In this document: piece by piece, positions 16,608 to 25,255 of the stretch
How the letters are laid out: each line of letters starts with the position of its first letter
Position numbering within the stretch: position 1 is the stretch's first letter
DNA from: UBA1413 sp964567485
GTDB lineage: Bacteria > Bacteroidota > Bacteroidia > Bacteroidales > Prolixibacteraceae
Length of the DNA: 64,000 bases
Direction of reading: 5' to 3'
NCBI GenBank assembly: GCA_964567485.1
Contig: CAZMMX010000011.1
Span: 1-64,000 of the forward strand
Position numbers and translations under genes: made by a program
The notes under the pieces: generated by a model
Database searches by the model: none
What the model was told of the DNA's origin: nothing
The model's input: the letters and a program-made list of their open reading frames with translations, nothing else

Positions 16608-18389
16608 TTACTGAGGCTGACTGGGGGAGGGGGTTACTGCAGGGGGTATTTCCGTGGGTTCTGCGGGGTGCTCAGCAGGAGTCTCTCCCTGAAGGTTATG
16701 GGGTACCTCGCCGGGGGAGTTTTCCTTGAGGGGTGAGGGGGCGGTTTCGGGGGATTTTTCCACAGGCCGCGAGGGTGCCGGAGGGGCTGTTTTTCGGAAG
16801 ATATCTTCCATGGAAAGGGGTCTGATGCTCTCTTTCCAGTCGAAGCCCGCCAGACGGCGATCTTCGTTGCTCAGTTGCGGAATGGGGGTCAGGCGTCCCT
16901 CGGGGTTCCCCAGGAAGGCGATCCTGAAAGCTTTGCCATCCTTGAACTGAATGGCCAGTTTGCTGCTTTCGGCCCTGTTAAGACCAATCAGGTTGCCTTT
17001 GTCCCGGGCATAGTATATGGTTTGTCCGTTCCCGTCGACCAAAATGCGGTCGAGTTGATTCTCCACGATGAGTCCGGTCATGGTTTTCCCCTTGACCTGG
17101 TCGAACATCACCGAGTCCTGGCGGGAGATGATAAAGGCGTTGTTCTGCAGGTGCACTTCATCGGGTGCTGGGGCGTTGGAGAGCATTTCGATATAGTCGG
17201 CACTCATTTGGTGGATTTCCGACCAGAGTACTGGTTCCCTGTGCATCTCGATGGTGGAGTCGCGGCTGAAGTACACCAGGGAGTCACATTTTCCCTGGAA
17301 GTCGTGGCGGTAGAACCTGACGTTGTTGAAGGCCAGGATGATTTTTTCGTCGGGAATCGTGTCGGCCAAGGTTTTCAGGGTGTCGGCATGAAGAAAGAGA
17401 GAGTCTCCTTCGCTGACCATGATAAAGAGTGCCGAATCGGTGATAAAGGCTGTTTCTGAGACTTCGTCGAACCAGCCATTACGGCCTTTGACGATCACGT
17501 TGTTGTCGATATCGATGATCTCGATCATTCCCCTTGCCTTTCCGTACCCTTTACTGCGGTCGTAGTCGATCACGTCACCTGTCATCCGCTGTTTTTCGTT
17601 GTACACCAGGGGATTCTTCAGGAGCTGAGCTTCCCCGGTGCGGGAGTTATACCAGCCGTCTTCGGCATATATGGTGTTTGCTGAATCGCGGATGGTGGTA
17701 GGTCCCTGGATATAGAAAATTCCTGAGGCCGTATTGTATTTTACGGTGTCGCTTTCGAGGCGGTATTTCTCGTTATAGCCCACCACATTTTGATAAAAGT
17801 AGACGATATCCTCGTCGACGAAGTAGCGGGCGATGCGGCTGGTGAGCACGTTGGTGCTGTCGACGATTTTCCCGTTGTCGTCGTAATATCCCACATTGGG
17901 AATGAGGTCATAGTCGACGGTATCGGAGGAGAGGGTGGTTGTTTTGTTGATGAGTCTGACATTTTTGATGGCCCTGGCGAAGCTGAGGTCTCCGTCGTAG
18001 TAGATCATGTCGGCATAGAGGTGGGCGGTATCGCCCTGGTTGATGTGGACATTTCCGAAGGCGTCGACCCGGTTGGTACCACTGTAGGCGTAGGCGCTGT
18101 CGCACCACATGAGGACATCGTTATGGCTGATGATGACATTGCCGACCAGCCGCTGGGCATTGGCGACAATGGCCTCGTTATATTCGAGGAAATCGGCCTG
18201 TAAGATCTCAATTTTCTTTTTTTCGGGGTCTTGTGGGGTGTTAGCGGGAAACCCGGGAGGGGTCACGGGGGGCGGCACATTTCTGACAGGCTGCTGACCC
18301 ATGGTGGTGATGGTTGCCAACACCGCGACGCCAAGGGGCAGGATCTTGCCCTTGATCATAAGGAGAATATGGTGCCAATACTGTTCCAT
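16608..18389 (-). CDS. OstA-like (LptA/LptD N-domain) LPS transport protein
   Basis: A 593-residue exported protein (hydrophobic segment about 8-30). From about residue 60 to 480 it is made of tandem OstA/LptA-type beta-strand repeats, e.g. ADFLEYNEAIVANAQRLVGNVIISHNDVLMWCDSAYAY and MIYYDGDLSFARAIKNVRLI. LptA-like jelly-rolls form the periplasmic bridge that carries LPS to the outer membrane; in Bacteroidota this large OstA-like form is common. The last ~55 residues are a Pro/Glu-rich, probably disordered tail (APPAPSRPVEKSPETAPS). It is the last gene of the guaB-parvulin-lipoprotein-SurA-MoxR operon and starts on the base after the moxR stop codon, so translation is likely coupled. Confidence 0.85.
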   Translation of the reverse strand: MEQYWHHILLMIKGKILPLGVAVLATITTMGQQPVRNVPPPVTPPGFPANTPQDPEKKKIEILQADFLEYNEAIVANAQRLVGNVIISHNDVLMWCDSAYAYSGTNRVDAFGNVHINQGDTAHLYADMIYYDGDLSFARAIKNVRLINKTTTLSSDTVDYDLIPNVGYYDDNGKIVDSTNVLTSRIARYFVDEDIVYFYQNVVGYNEKYRLESDTVKYNTASGIFYIQGPTTIRDSANTIYAEDGWYNSRTGEAQLLKNPLVYNEKQRMTGDVIDYDRSKGYGKARGMIEIIDIDNNVIVKGRNGWFDEVSETAFITDSALFIMVSEGDSLFLHADTLKTLADTIPDEKIILAFNNVRFYRHDFQGKCDSLVYFSRDSTIEMHREPVLWSEIHQMSADYIEMLSNAPAPDEVHLQNNAFIISRQDSVMFDQVKGKTMTGLIVENQLDRILVDGNGQTIYYARDKGNLIGLNRAESSKLAIQFKDGKAFRIAFLGNPEGRLTPIPQLSNEDRRLAGFDWKESIRPLSMEDIFRKTAPPAPSRPVEKSPETAPSPLKENSPGEVPHNLQGETPAEHPAEPTEIPPAVTPSPSQPQ

Positions 18390-19361
18390 TTATAAAAGTC
18401 CGGCGATGATTTCGTCCACCGATATATTTTCGGCTTCCGCCTTATAGTTTTTGATGATTCTGTGACGGAGTATGGATGGGGCTACGGCTTGTACATCTTC
18501 GATGTCGGGGGCGTATTTCCCGTGGAGCACGGCATGGGTTTTGGCGCCCAGGACCAGATACTGGGAAGCCCGGGGGCCGGCGCCCCACTTCAGGTACTGG
18601 TTGGCCACAGGAGCGGCATGTTCGGTGTTGGGGCGTGATTTTGCCGCTATTTTCACGGCATAGTTGATGACGCTGTCGTTGATGGGGACCTTTCTGATGA
18701 GATTCTGGAAAAACTGGATCTCGGCACCACTGATTACCGGCTGCAGCTCTACCTGCCAGGTGGAGGTGGTATTCTTCACGATGGTCAGTTCATCGGTGAA
18801 GCGGGGATAGTCGAGCCATATGGAAAACATGAACCTGTCCAGCTGAGCCTCAGGCAGGGGATAGGTGCCCTCCTGTTCAATGGGGTTTTGGGTGGCCAGG
18901 ACGAAAAAGGGTTGTTCCAGATCGTAACGCTGTCCGGCGGCGGTAACCGCTCTCTCCTGCATGGCTTCGAGGAGTGCCGACTGGGTTTTGGGGGGTGTGC
19001 GGTTGATTTCATCGGCCAGGATCACATTGGCAAAGACAGGCCCCGGTACAAACCGGAATTGCCGCTCTTTATCGAGGATTTCGGTGCCAATGATGTCGGA
19101 GGGCATCAGGTCAGGGGTGAATTGAATACGGTTATATTTCAGTCCCAGTACTTTGGCGATGGTCACCACCAAAAGCGTCTTCGCCAGTCCGGGTACCCCG
19201 ATCAGAAGGCAGTGTCCGCTGCTAAAAAGGGTGTTCAGGACCTGAGTGACCACCTCATCCTGTCCGTAGATCACCCGTGAGATCTCTGTGTGGAGTTCCC
19301 GGTATTTGGCATGCAGCGCATCGAGCGCTTCCACATCGTTGCGGTAATTCATGGGATGCAT
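18390..19361 (-). CDS. MoxR family AAA+ ATPase
   Basis: A 323-residue ATPase with Walker A GVPGLAKT, Walker B LADEINR with the following TPPKTQSALLEAMQE, sensor-1 TQNPIEQEGTYPLPEAQLDRF, all diagnostic of MoxR proteins, and a C-terminal lid domain (about 215-323). MoxR ATPases act as chaperones that insert cofactors or mature target complexes, normally beside genes for DUF58 and von Willebrand A-domain proteins. No such partner is present here; instead it lies between surA and the OstA-like gene, which suggests a link to envelope assembly. Met 4 is an alternative start. It follows surA by 53 bases. Confidence 0.92.
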   Translation of the reverse strand: MHPMNYRNDVEALDALHAKYRELHTEISRVIYGQDEVVTQVLNTLFSSGHCLLIGVPGLAKTLLVVTIAKVLGLKYNRIQFTPDLMPSDIIGTEILDKERQFRFVPGPVFANVILADEINRTPPKTQSALLEAMQERAVTAAGQRYDLEQPFFVLATQNPIEQEGTYPLPEAQLDRFMFSIWLDYPRFTDELTIVKNTTSTWQVELQPVISGAEIQFFQNLIRKVPINDSVINYAVKIAAKSRPNTEHAAPVANQYLKWGAGPRASQYLVLGAKTHAVLHGKYAPDIEDVQAVAPSILRHRIIKNYKAEAENISVDEIIAGLL

Positions 19362-19414
19362 GGTTTGTCCTGCAGGGTGCAGGATGGTAGGTTAATGGTT
19401 ACAGTTTTCCGAAA

Positions 19415-20785
19415 TTATTTGATCCAGTTTTTGAACTGGAAGTTGCAGTTGGCATAGGTGGGGTCAATGCGGATATAGGTTTTTTCCTGTTGCGAGGAGA
19501 TCCACTTTTCGAGGACTTCCTGTTTTTTCTTCGACAGGTAGAGTCCCGCCATTTGCTGATAGTCATTTTGCAGGTTGGCGCGGTGCCCCTCCGTTTTGTT
19601 GGTCAGTTTGATGATTTTATAAACGGTTTGTCGGGAATTTTCATCGATGGTTTTGAATGGCATGGAGATTTCGTTGATGTTCATTCCCGTGATGATTTTG
19701 CTGATGTCGGGGTCGAGTTCTTCGATGCTGAATCTCGATGAGAGGGTTTCCGGGTTGATCATCAGTCCGCCGTTGTTGCGCGTATTTTTATCCTGTGACA
19801 CCAACATGGCTGCATTTTCGAAGGGGATTTTTTCTTTTCGGATCAGGTCGGCGAGGCTGTCGAGGCGGGCTGCGGTCTTTTCCAGGGCTTCCGCGGTGAC
19901 CTTGGGGCGCATGAGGATATGGCGGGTGTTGATTTTCTCTCCTTTGCGGTCAATGAGCTGGATGATATGGTAGCCGAAGTCGCTCTTGACCACGTTGGAA
20001 ATTCTGTCGTCCTTGAGGTTGAAGGCTACTGCCGCATAGCCGGGGTCCAGCTGGGCACGCCCCAGGTAACCGATTTCACCACCCATGCGTGATTCGGGAG
20101 CTTCGGAATAAAGGACGGCCATGGTGGCGAAATTGGATCCTTCCTCGATCCTCTTTTTTAAATCGCGGAGCTGGGCTTTTACCCTGTTCTCCTCTTCCAA
20201 ATCGATCTCCGGAATCAGGGTGATTTGCCGGTATTCGTATTGCACCGGAATGGCCGGGATCTCCTCTTCCTTCAGGTTGCGGTAATAATAACGCACTTCC
20301 GACGGAGTTACCGTCACGTCCTTGATGATTTTATCCTGCATTTGACCGCTGAGAAGCTGGTTTTTGATGACTTCCTGCATGTCGGCTTTCAAAAGGGGAA
20401 TCGGTTTTTTGAAATGGTTCTCCACCTCTTTTTCAGATCCCAGGTAGCTGACATAACGTTGGATCATGGCGTCAAGGTTCTGGTTGATCTGGTTGTCCGT
20501 GACCACGATGTCGGTGTCGAGGAGGGCTTCGGCCACCAGCAGCCTGTCGACGAGGAAATTCTCAAGGATTTCGCACTTCATGTCGCCATCGGAGGTAATG
20601 CCCTGAGCCTGCTGCTGAATGAACATCTCCTCGATTTCCGATTTCAGGATGATGTTGTTTCCCACGACGGCAATGATCTGGTCGATCACCCTGTCCTGGG
20701 CTTTCACCTCTGCTCCTGTGAGGAAGCCTGTCAGCAGGAGCGCCGCTATCATTATCCTGTAAATCGGTTTATTCTTCTGGTTCAT
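19415..20785 (-). CDS. surA: SurA-type periplasmic peptidyl-prolyl isomerase/chaperone
   Basis: A 456-residue exported protein. Signal peptide about 1-29 (IMIAALLLTGFLTGAEVKAQ), then the SurA N-terminal chaperone domain (VIDQIIAVVGNNIILKSEIEEM...VDRLLVAEALL), then two parvulin (PpiC) domains at about 175-275 (YRQITLIPEI ... GGEIGYLGRAQLDPGYAAVAFNLKDDRISNVVKSDFGYHIIQL) and 285-390. The second lacks some typical hydrophobic positions. SurA guides outer-membrane proteins across the periplasm to the BAM complex. The start codon overlaps the end of the preceding lipoprotein gene by 17 bases. The closing C-terminal segment (KKKQEVLEKWI..QEKTYIRID) returns to the N-domain fold, as in SurA. Confidence 0.93.
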   Translation of the reverse strand: MNQKNKPIYRIMIAALLLTGFLTGAEVKAQDRVIDQIIAVVGNNIILKSEIEEMFIQQQAQGITSDGDMKCEILENFLVDRLLVAEALLDTDIVVTDNQINQNLDAMIQRYVSYLGSEKEVENHFKKPIPLLKADMQEVIKNQLLSGQMQDKIIKDVTVTPSEVRYYYRNLKEEEIPAIPVQYEYRQITLIPEIDLEEENRVKAQLRDLKKRIEEGSNFATMAVLYSEAPESRMGGEIGYLGRAQLDPGYAAVAFNLKDDRISNVVKSDFGYHIIQLIDRKGEKINTRHILMRPKVTAEALEKTAARLDSLADLIRKEKIPFENAAMLVSQDKNTRNNGGLMINPETLSSRFSIEELDPDISKIITGMNINEISMPFKTIDENSRQTVYKIIKLTNKTEGHRANLQNDYQQMAGLYLSKKKQEVLEKWISSQQEKTYIRIDPTYANCNFQFKNWIK

Positions 20786-21632
20786 ATATTCTGAATTTTT
20801 TGTTGTTAACTCCTTCGGTATAGATGTCTTCTTCCAGTTTTTTCAGAAAACCGGTTTTTCTGCTGTTGATGATCAGGTCGCGGATGTTGTTGCGTATATA
20901 TTCGATGGGGGCGGCTTCTCCCTTATTTCTGAACCCTTTGACGCAGATCAGGTAATAGTAGCTATTGTCGCGCATTTCGAGGAAAGAACCTACCTCAAGG
21001 GAGTATTCTTTGTCACTGGTATAGTTGGGCAGGTCCCTGAGAATTTGCCGGGTGTCGACCCAGTTGTCGATGTAGAGGTGATATGTTTCGGCGTTGCGCA
21101 GGCAGTATTCCTGAAGTTCCTGGATTTCCCCGGGGGTGTTGCTGTCGCAATAGGCTTTTGCCTTTTCGGGTTGTGATCCTTCGAGGGGAATTTTTATAAA
21201 GACCGCCTTCATGAGGGGGTTGGAGAGGGTAAAGCTGCTCTTGTTATTTTCGTAAAAGGCTGCAATCTCACTATCAGTGACCACTGTGTCCAGTTTCTCG
21301 TCCATCAGGGCTTTTTTATATTTGTAGATAATGAGGGAATTGCGGTATTCTTTCATTTCGTGGGCCACGTCGCGTTGTGGTGGGGTGAGGTTTTCCTCTG
21401 CTTTTTTGACCATGAGGGCAGAGATGACCCATTTCTTGATGTAGTCTTCTGCCAGGAGGATGCTGTCTTCCCTGCTGATGCCATCGGGAAGGACGCTCTG
21501 CAATTCCTCAAGGTAAAGGGTTTCATCGCCGGCTTTTGCCAGGGCTGTGTTATCGCGGTCCCGGGGTATCTGGCAGGAGATCATCAGGAAAAGCATCCCC
21601 GACAACAGGTATGGAAGCGGGAGTCTAACCAT
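20769..21632 (-). CDS. SurA-like lipoprotein lacking a PPIase domain
   Basis: A 287-residue lipoprotein: hydrophobic leader with lipobox LMIS-Cys at Cys20. The mature part resembles the SurA chaperone fold (ETLYLEELQSVLPDGISREDSILLAEDYIKKWVISALMVKKA), but the central region (about 110-230) does not show the parvulin motifs (no GGxxG/FGYHI). The C-terminal helix (YIRNNIRDLIINSRKTGFLKKLEEDIY) matches the family closing segment. It is embedded between two genuine parvulin genes, overlapping the upstream one by 8 bases and the downstream one by 17, so the three products are probably made together. I infer a membrane-tethered, non-catalytic chaperone for outer-membrane proteins. Confidence 0.75.
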   Translation of the reverse strand: MVRLPLPYLLSGMLFLMISCQIPRDRDNTALAKAGDETLYLEELQSVLPDGISREDSILLAEDYIKKWVISALMVKKAEENLTPPQRDVAHEMKEYRNSLIIYKYKKALMDEKLDTVVTDSEIAAFYENNKSSFTLSNPLMKAVFIKIPLEGSQPEKAKAYCDSNTPGEIQELQEYCLRNAETYHLYIDNWVDTRQILRDLPNYTSDKEYSLEVGSFLEMRDNSYYYLICVKGFRNKGEAAPIEYIRNNIRDLIINSRKTGFLKKLEEDIYTEGVNNKKFRIYEPEE

Positions 21633-23565
21633 CAGCCATCTTTTTGAGTAACTTCCGGTTAACCTTTACCGGATATTTTTCTCTCAGTTCCCGGATCCAC
21701 ACTTCTTCGAGGTACTGTTGGTAGTCGGAAATATGGTAACCGCGTGATTCTTCGAGTTCACGGGGTTCAGGGGCGATTTTCCCACCGTGGATGAATCCTT
21801 TCTGGTCGTCCCAGTTTTCGGGTAGCGCGCCGTTCCAGATATAGTAGTCGACGATGGGGTTTTCCCCCTGCTGCCAGGTTCCCTCACTGATGGAGATGCT
21901 GCCTTCGGGGAGGTTGAGGAGGTCGGGGATTTCGCTGGCGTGGACTCCCGATTCCAGGTATTTTTCGGCATTTTCCCTGATAGCGGTGGTGGCGCAGCGC
22001 ACTATGCTTCCCCGGTATCTTTCGGGCCAAGGGTACTTCTCCTTGTTGGTTTGGTAAAAGGCAGCCAGTCCGGACGAGTCGGCAGCGGCTTTTTGCCAGA
22101 TCATCTTTTCAGAGATATTGAAGAGGAGGATGCCATCGTGGTATTCCTGGAGAAGGGAGCGGAATTCAGGGTATTTCTCCTCAAGGCGGCACTCTTCGTA
22201 ATCCAGGAGGTTTTCATTTTCCCATGCGTGGTAATACCTTTTAAGGATAAGGGGGTCTTTGGTGTGTTGTTGTATGGGGAGTTCCCTGAGGTGATGAGCC
22301 CATTCGCGGGGGGTGACTTTCCGGCCGGCAAAGGAGAAGAGCGCTTCCTGAAGGGGAAGGGGGTCAGGGATGGTCAGGGTGTCGCCGTTCATCCAATTGA
22401 CGGTCAGGGTCAGGAGTTCATCGACGGCTTTCTGGTTACGGGAGAAGCTATACTCTTTTTTCAGGTCGGCCACGAAGGCTTCCCTGCTCACCTGGCTGCG
22501 TTCCCCGTCTCTTTTGATTCTTTCCTCCAATTCTCTTTTGACCTGGTCGAAGGTAGGTACAGGTCGGTATTCCAGTCGTTTGATAATGTGAAAGCCGAAG
22601 CCCGAATCTACAGGGCGTGAAATTTCTCCGTCTTTTTGTAGGGCGAAAGCGGGGTTGGAGAATTCGGGGACCATGTGGCTGCGTGAGAACCAGGGCATTT
22701 CTCCGTTATTATTAGCGCTGCGCTGGTCGTCGGATGATTCCCTGGCGAGCCGTTCAAAGTTGGCGCCCTTTTCTAACATGAGATAGAGGCTGTCGGCGGC
22801 CTGACGGGCTTTTTCTTTCTGTTCGGGAGTGGCATTCTGGGGGTAAACCTTCATGATGTGGGCCACATGGATTTCCCCTTCGGCATCGCGCTGGCCGTTC
22901 ACCCTGACGATGTGGTATCCGAAGCGGGTGCGTACGGGTTGTGAGATCTCTCCCACGGGGGTGGTGTATGCCGCCTGTTCGAAAGGATAGACCATCTGGA
23001 AGGCCGTGAACCACCCCAGTTCCCCTTTGTTGGTGGGGGCTGTGGGATCCTGGGAGTACCTGGCGGCAGCTTCACTGAAGTCAAGGCCATTCAGGATCTC
23101 ATTCCTGATTTCCATAATTTTCTGCCAGGCCTTCAGGGTGTCTTCAGCAGGAGCGTTGGCGGCGAGTTCCACCATAATATGGCTGGCGTTGATTTCTTTC
23201 AGGGTCCGCTGATAGGTCTCTTCCACCAGTTTGTCGTTGTAGGTGATGTTGGTCATGTAAGGTGTGGAGAGTTCATTGCGGTAACCCTCGAGTTCGGTGG
23301 TAAAAGCCCGGGCGGTGTCCATGCCCATGTTGACGGCTTCGAGGACCTTCAGTTTGAAATTGATGAAGAGTTCCAGGTATTCAGTCGCGGTTTTCCGGTT
23401 CTCAGGATCCTGGATATTGGAGTTGTTTCTTTCGTAAATGCGGGTGAATTCATCGAGGGTCACGGCATTTTTCCCGATGGTGACCAGAACATCCTTCCTG
23501 TTTTGTGCGGGGGCGGTCAGTACCAGGGCGGTGAGGAGCATTCCGAGGGTCACGGATTTTCTCAT
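21625..23565 (-). CDS. Periplasmic peptidyl-prolyl isomerase with two parvulin domains (PpiD/SurA-like)
   Basis: A 646-residue exported protein. ATG 23565 gives a clean signal peptide (MRKSVTLGMLLTALVLTAPAQ); the frame is open to 23607 but that would add 14 polar residues in front of it. After a short chaperone-like segment (VTIGKNAVTLDEFTRIYERNN) come parvulin domain 1 (about 105-215; SHIMVEL ... KGELGWFTAFQMVYPFEQAAY ... FGYHIVRV) and domain 2 (about 220-325; AHIMKVYP ... NGEMPWFSRSHMVPEFSNPAF ... FGFHIIK). A ~320-residue C-terminal region is poorly conserved and helical. It is the second gene of the guaB operon, 75 bases after guaB by this start. Confidence 0.92.
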   Translation of the reverse strand: MRKSVTLGMLLTALVLTAPAQNRKDVLVTIGKNAVTLDEFTRIYERNNSNIQDPENRKTATEYLELFINFKLKVLEAVNMGMDTARAFTTELEGYRNELSTPYMTNITYNDKLVEETYQRTLKEINASHIMVELAANAPAEDTLKAWQKIMEIRNEILNGLDFSEAAARYSQDPTAPTNKGELGWFTAFQMVYPFEQAAYTTPVGEISQPVRTRFGYHIVRVNGQRDAEGEIHVAHIMKVYPQNATPEQKEKARQAADSLYLMLEKGANFERLARESSDDQRSANNNGEMPWFSRSHMVPEFSNPAFALQKDGEISRPVDSGFGFHIIKRLEYRPVPTFDQVKRELEERIKRDGERSQVSREAFVADLKKEYSFSRNQKAVDELLTLTVNWMNGDTLTIPDPLPLQEALFSFAGRKVTPREWAHHLRELPIQQHTKDPLILKRYYHAWENENLLDYEECRLEEKYPEFRSLLQEYHDGILLFNISEKMIWQKAAADSSGLAAFYQTNKEKYPWPERYRGSIVRCATTAIRENAEKYLESGVHASEIPDLLNLPEGSISISEGTWQQGENPIVDYYIWNGALPENWDDQKGFIHGGKIAPEPRELEESRGYHISDYQQYLEEVWIRELREKYPVKVNRKLLKKMADG

Positions 23566-23640
23566 ACGTGCGACGATCTTGAAAGTTGGGTTGGAGTCTG
23601 ATGACATATAGGCAGTGATATTTTCCTGTTTTTGCAGGGG

Positions 23641-25119
23641 TCAGGACTGTCTGCTGCTGTAGTTCGGGGCTTCCCTGGTGATGGCGACATCATGGGGGTG
23701 GCTTTCCTGCATTCCGGCATTGGAGATACGGGTGAACTTGGCTTCCTGGAGTCTTTCTATGTTTTTGGCGCCGCAGTATCCCATTCCGGCTCTGAGGCCA
23801 CCCATCAGCTGGTAGAGCACCTCTTCGAGGGTTCCTTTGAAGGGTACCCGGGCCGCGATACCCTCGGGGACCAGTTTTTTGATATCCTCTTCCATGTCCT
23901 GGAAGTAGCGGTCTTTAGAGCCTTTCTGCATGGCTTCCAAGGAACCCATGCCGCGGTAAGCCTTGAATTTACGGCCCTGGTAGAGGATGGTTTCTCCCGG
24001 TGATTCCTCGACGCCGGCGAAGAGGCCTCCGGCCATGATAGAGTGGGCTCCGGCAGCGAGGGCTTTGACGATATCGCCTGAGTAACGGATTCCTCCGTCG
24101 GCGATAATGGGGACTCCGGAGCCTTTGAGGGCTTTGGAGACGTTATAGATGGCGGAGAGCTGGGGCATTCCCACGCCTGCGATTACCCGGGTGGTGCATA
24201 TAGAGCCGGGGCCTATTCCCACCTTTACGGCGTCGGCGCCGGCTTTTACCAGGTCGGCGCCGGCTTCTGCGGTGACGATGTTTCCAGCCACAATTTCCAG
24301 CTCGGGATAGGCTTTTCTGACCCTGCGGAGCATCTCCAGGATCCCCCGGGTATGGCCATGGGCCGTATCAATGACGATGGCGTCTACCTGGGCTTTTACG
24401 AGGGCTGCGATGCGTTCCATGCTGTCACCCGAGACTCCCACGGCAGCAGCTACCCTGAGCCTTCCTTTGGCATCCTTGCATGACATCGGTTTGTCCTTTG
24501 CCAGGGTGATGTCCTTGTAGGTCACCAGCCCTATGAGTTTGCCATCACGGTCGATCACCGGGAGTTTTTCAATTTTATAACTCTGCAGGATCTCGGAGGC
24601 TTTTTCCAGGTTGGTGGATTCCGAGGTGGTAATCAAGTTCCGGCTGGTCATCACTTCGGTGATGGGCCTTTCCATGTTCTTCTCGAAGCGGAGGTCGCGG
24701 TTGGTGACGATGCCCACTAGGAATCCCTGGCCATCGATCACGGGAATGCCTCCTATCTTGAAGGTAGCCATCAGCTCCAGGGCGTCGGCTACCTTTTTTC
24801 CCTTGTCGATAGTGACAGGGTCGAAGATCATCCCGTTTTCGGCACGTTTGACGCTGACCACCTGACGGGCCTGTTCCTCAATATCCATGTTCTTGTGGAT
24901 CACCCCGATACCTCCTTCGCGGGCAATGGCAATGGCCAGTTTATATTCTGTGACGGTATCCATGGCGGCCGAGATCACCGGGGTGTTCAGCATGATATTG
25001 CGGGTGAATTGTGTCCTGAGGTCCACTTCGCGGGGTAATACCTCCGACCAGGCCGGAATCAGGAGAACATCATCGAAGGTAAGACCTTCTGAAACCACTT
25101 TTTCCGAAAGAAACGACAT
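23641..25119 (-). CDS. guaB: Inosine-5-prime-monophosphate dehydrogenase
   Basis: A 492-residue enzyme that oxidises IMP to XMP with NAD+, the rate-limiting step to guanine nucleotides. N-terminal LTFDDVLLIPA, two CBS domains (about 95-205; ITEVMTSRNLITT and IEKLPVIDRDGKLIGLVT) inserted in the barrel, the catalytic loop GPGSICTTRVIAGVGMPQ with its active-site Cys, the IADGGIRYSGD phosphate site and the flap YRGMGSLEAM are all present. The start at 25119 (MSFLSEKVV) matches homologues; the frame extends to 25152. It leads the operon that continues into the envelope chaperones, a linkage often seen in Bacteroidota. A -7 promoter motif lies 30 bases upstream. Confidence 0.97.
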   Translation of the reverse strand: MSFLSEKVVSEGLTFDDVLLIPAWSEVLPREVDLRTQFTRNIMLNTPVISAAMDTVTEYKLAIAIAREGGIGVIHKNMDIEEQARQVVSVKRAENGMIFDPVTIDKGKKVADALELMATFKIGGIPVIDGQGFLVGIVTNRDLRFEKNMERPITEVMTSRNLITTSESTNLEKASEILQSYKIEKLPVIDRDGKLIGLVTYKDITLAKDKPMSCKDAKGRLRVAAAVGVSGDSMERIAALVKAQVDAIVIDTAHGHTRGILEMLRRVRKAYPELEIVAGNIVTAEAGADLVKAGADAVKVGIGPGSICTTRVIAGVGMPQLSAIYNVSKALKGSGVPIIADGGIRYSGDIVKALAAGAHSIMAGGLFAGVEESPGETILYQGRKFKAYRGMGSLEAMQKGSKDRYFQDMEEDIKKLVPEGIAARVPFKGTLEEVLYQLMGGLRAGMGYCGAKNIERLQEAKFTRISNAGMQESHPHDVAITREAPNYSSRQS

Positions 25120-25149
25120 CGGTCTGTTATTTAAATTTTTATTAATGCG

Positions 25150-25157
25150 CAAAACTA
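25150..25157 (-). promoter_or_regulatory. -7 promoter element of guaB operon
   Basis: On the minus strand TAGTTTTG is an exact TAnnTTTG match, 30 bases before the guaB ATG. No clear TTTG stands at the -33 spacing. Confidence 0.5.
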
Positions 25158-25255
25158 CAAATTTTAACGTATTCCCGTGGTTTTATTTTGGCGGGCTGAG
25201 GTTTTTGGCTTTAAAAATTGTTAAAGAATAGGGGGTTTCGTTAATTTGCATAAGG

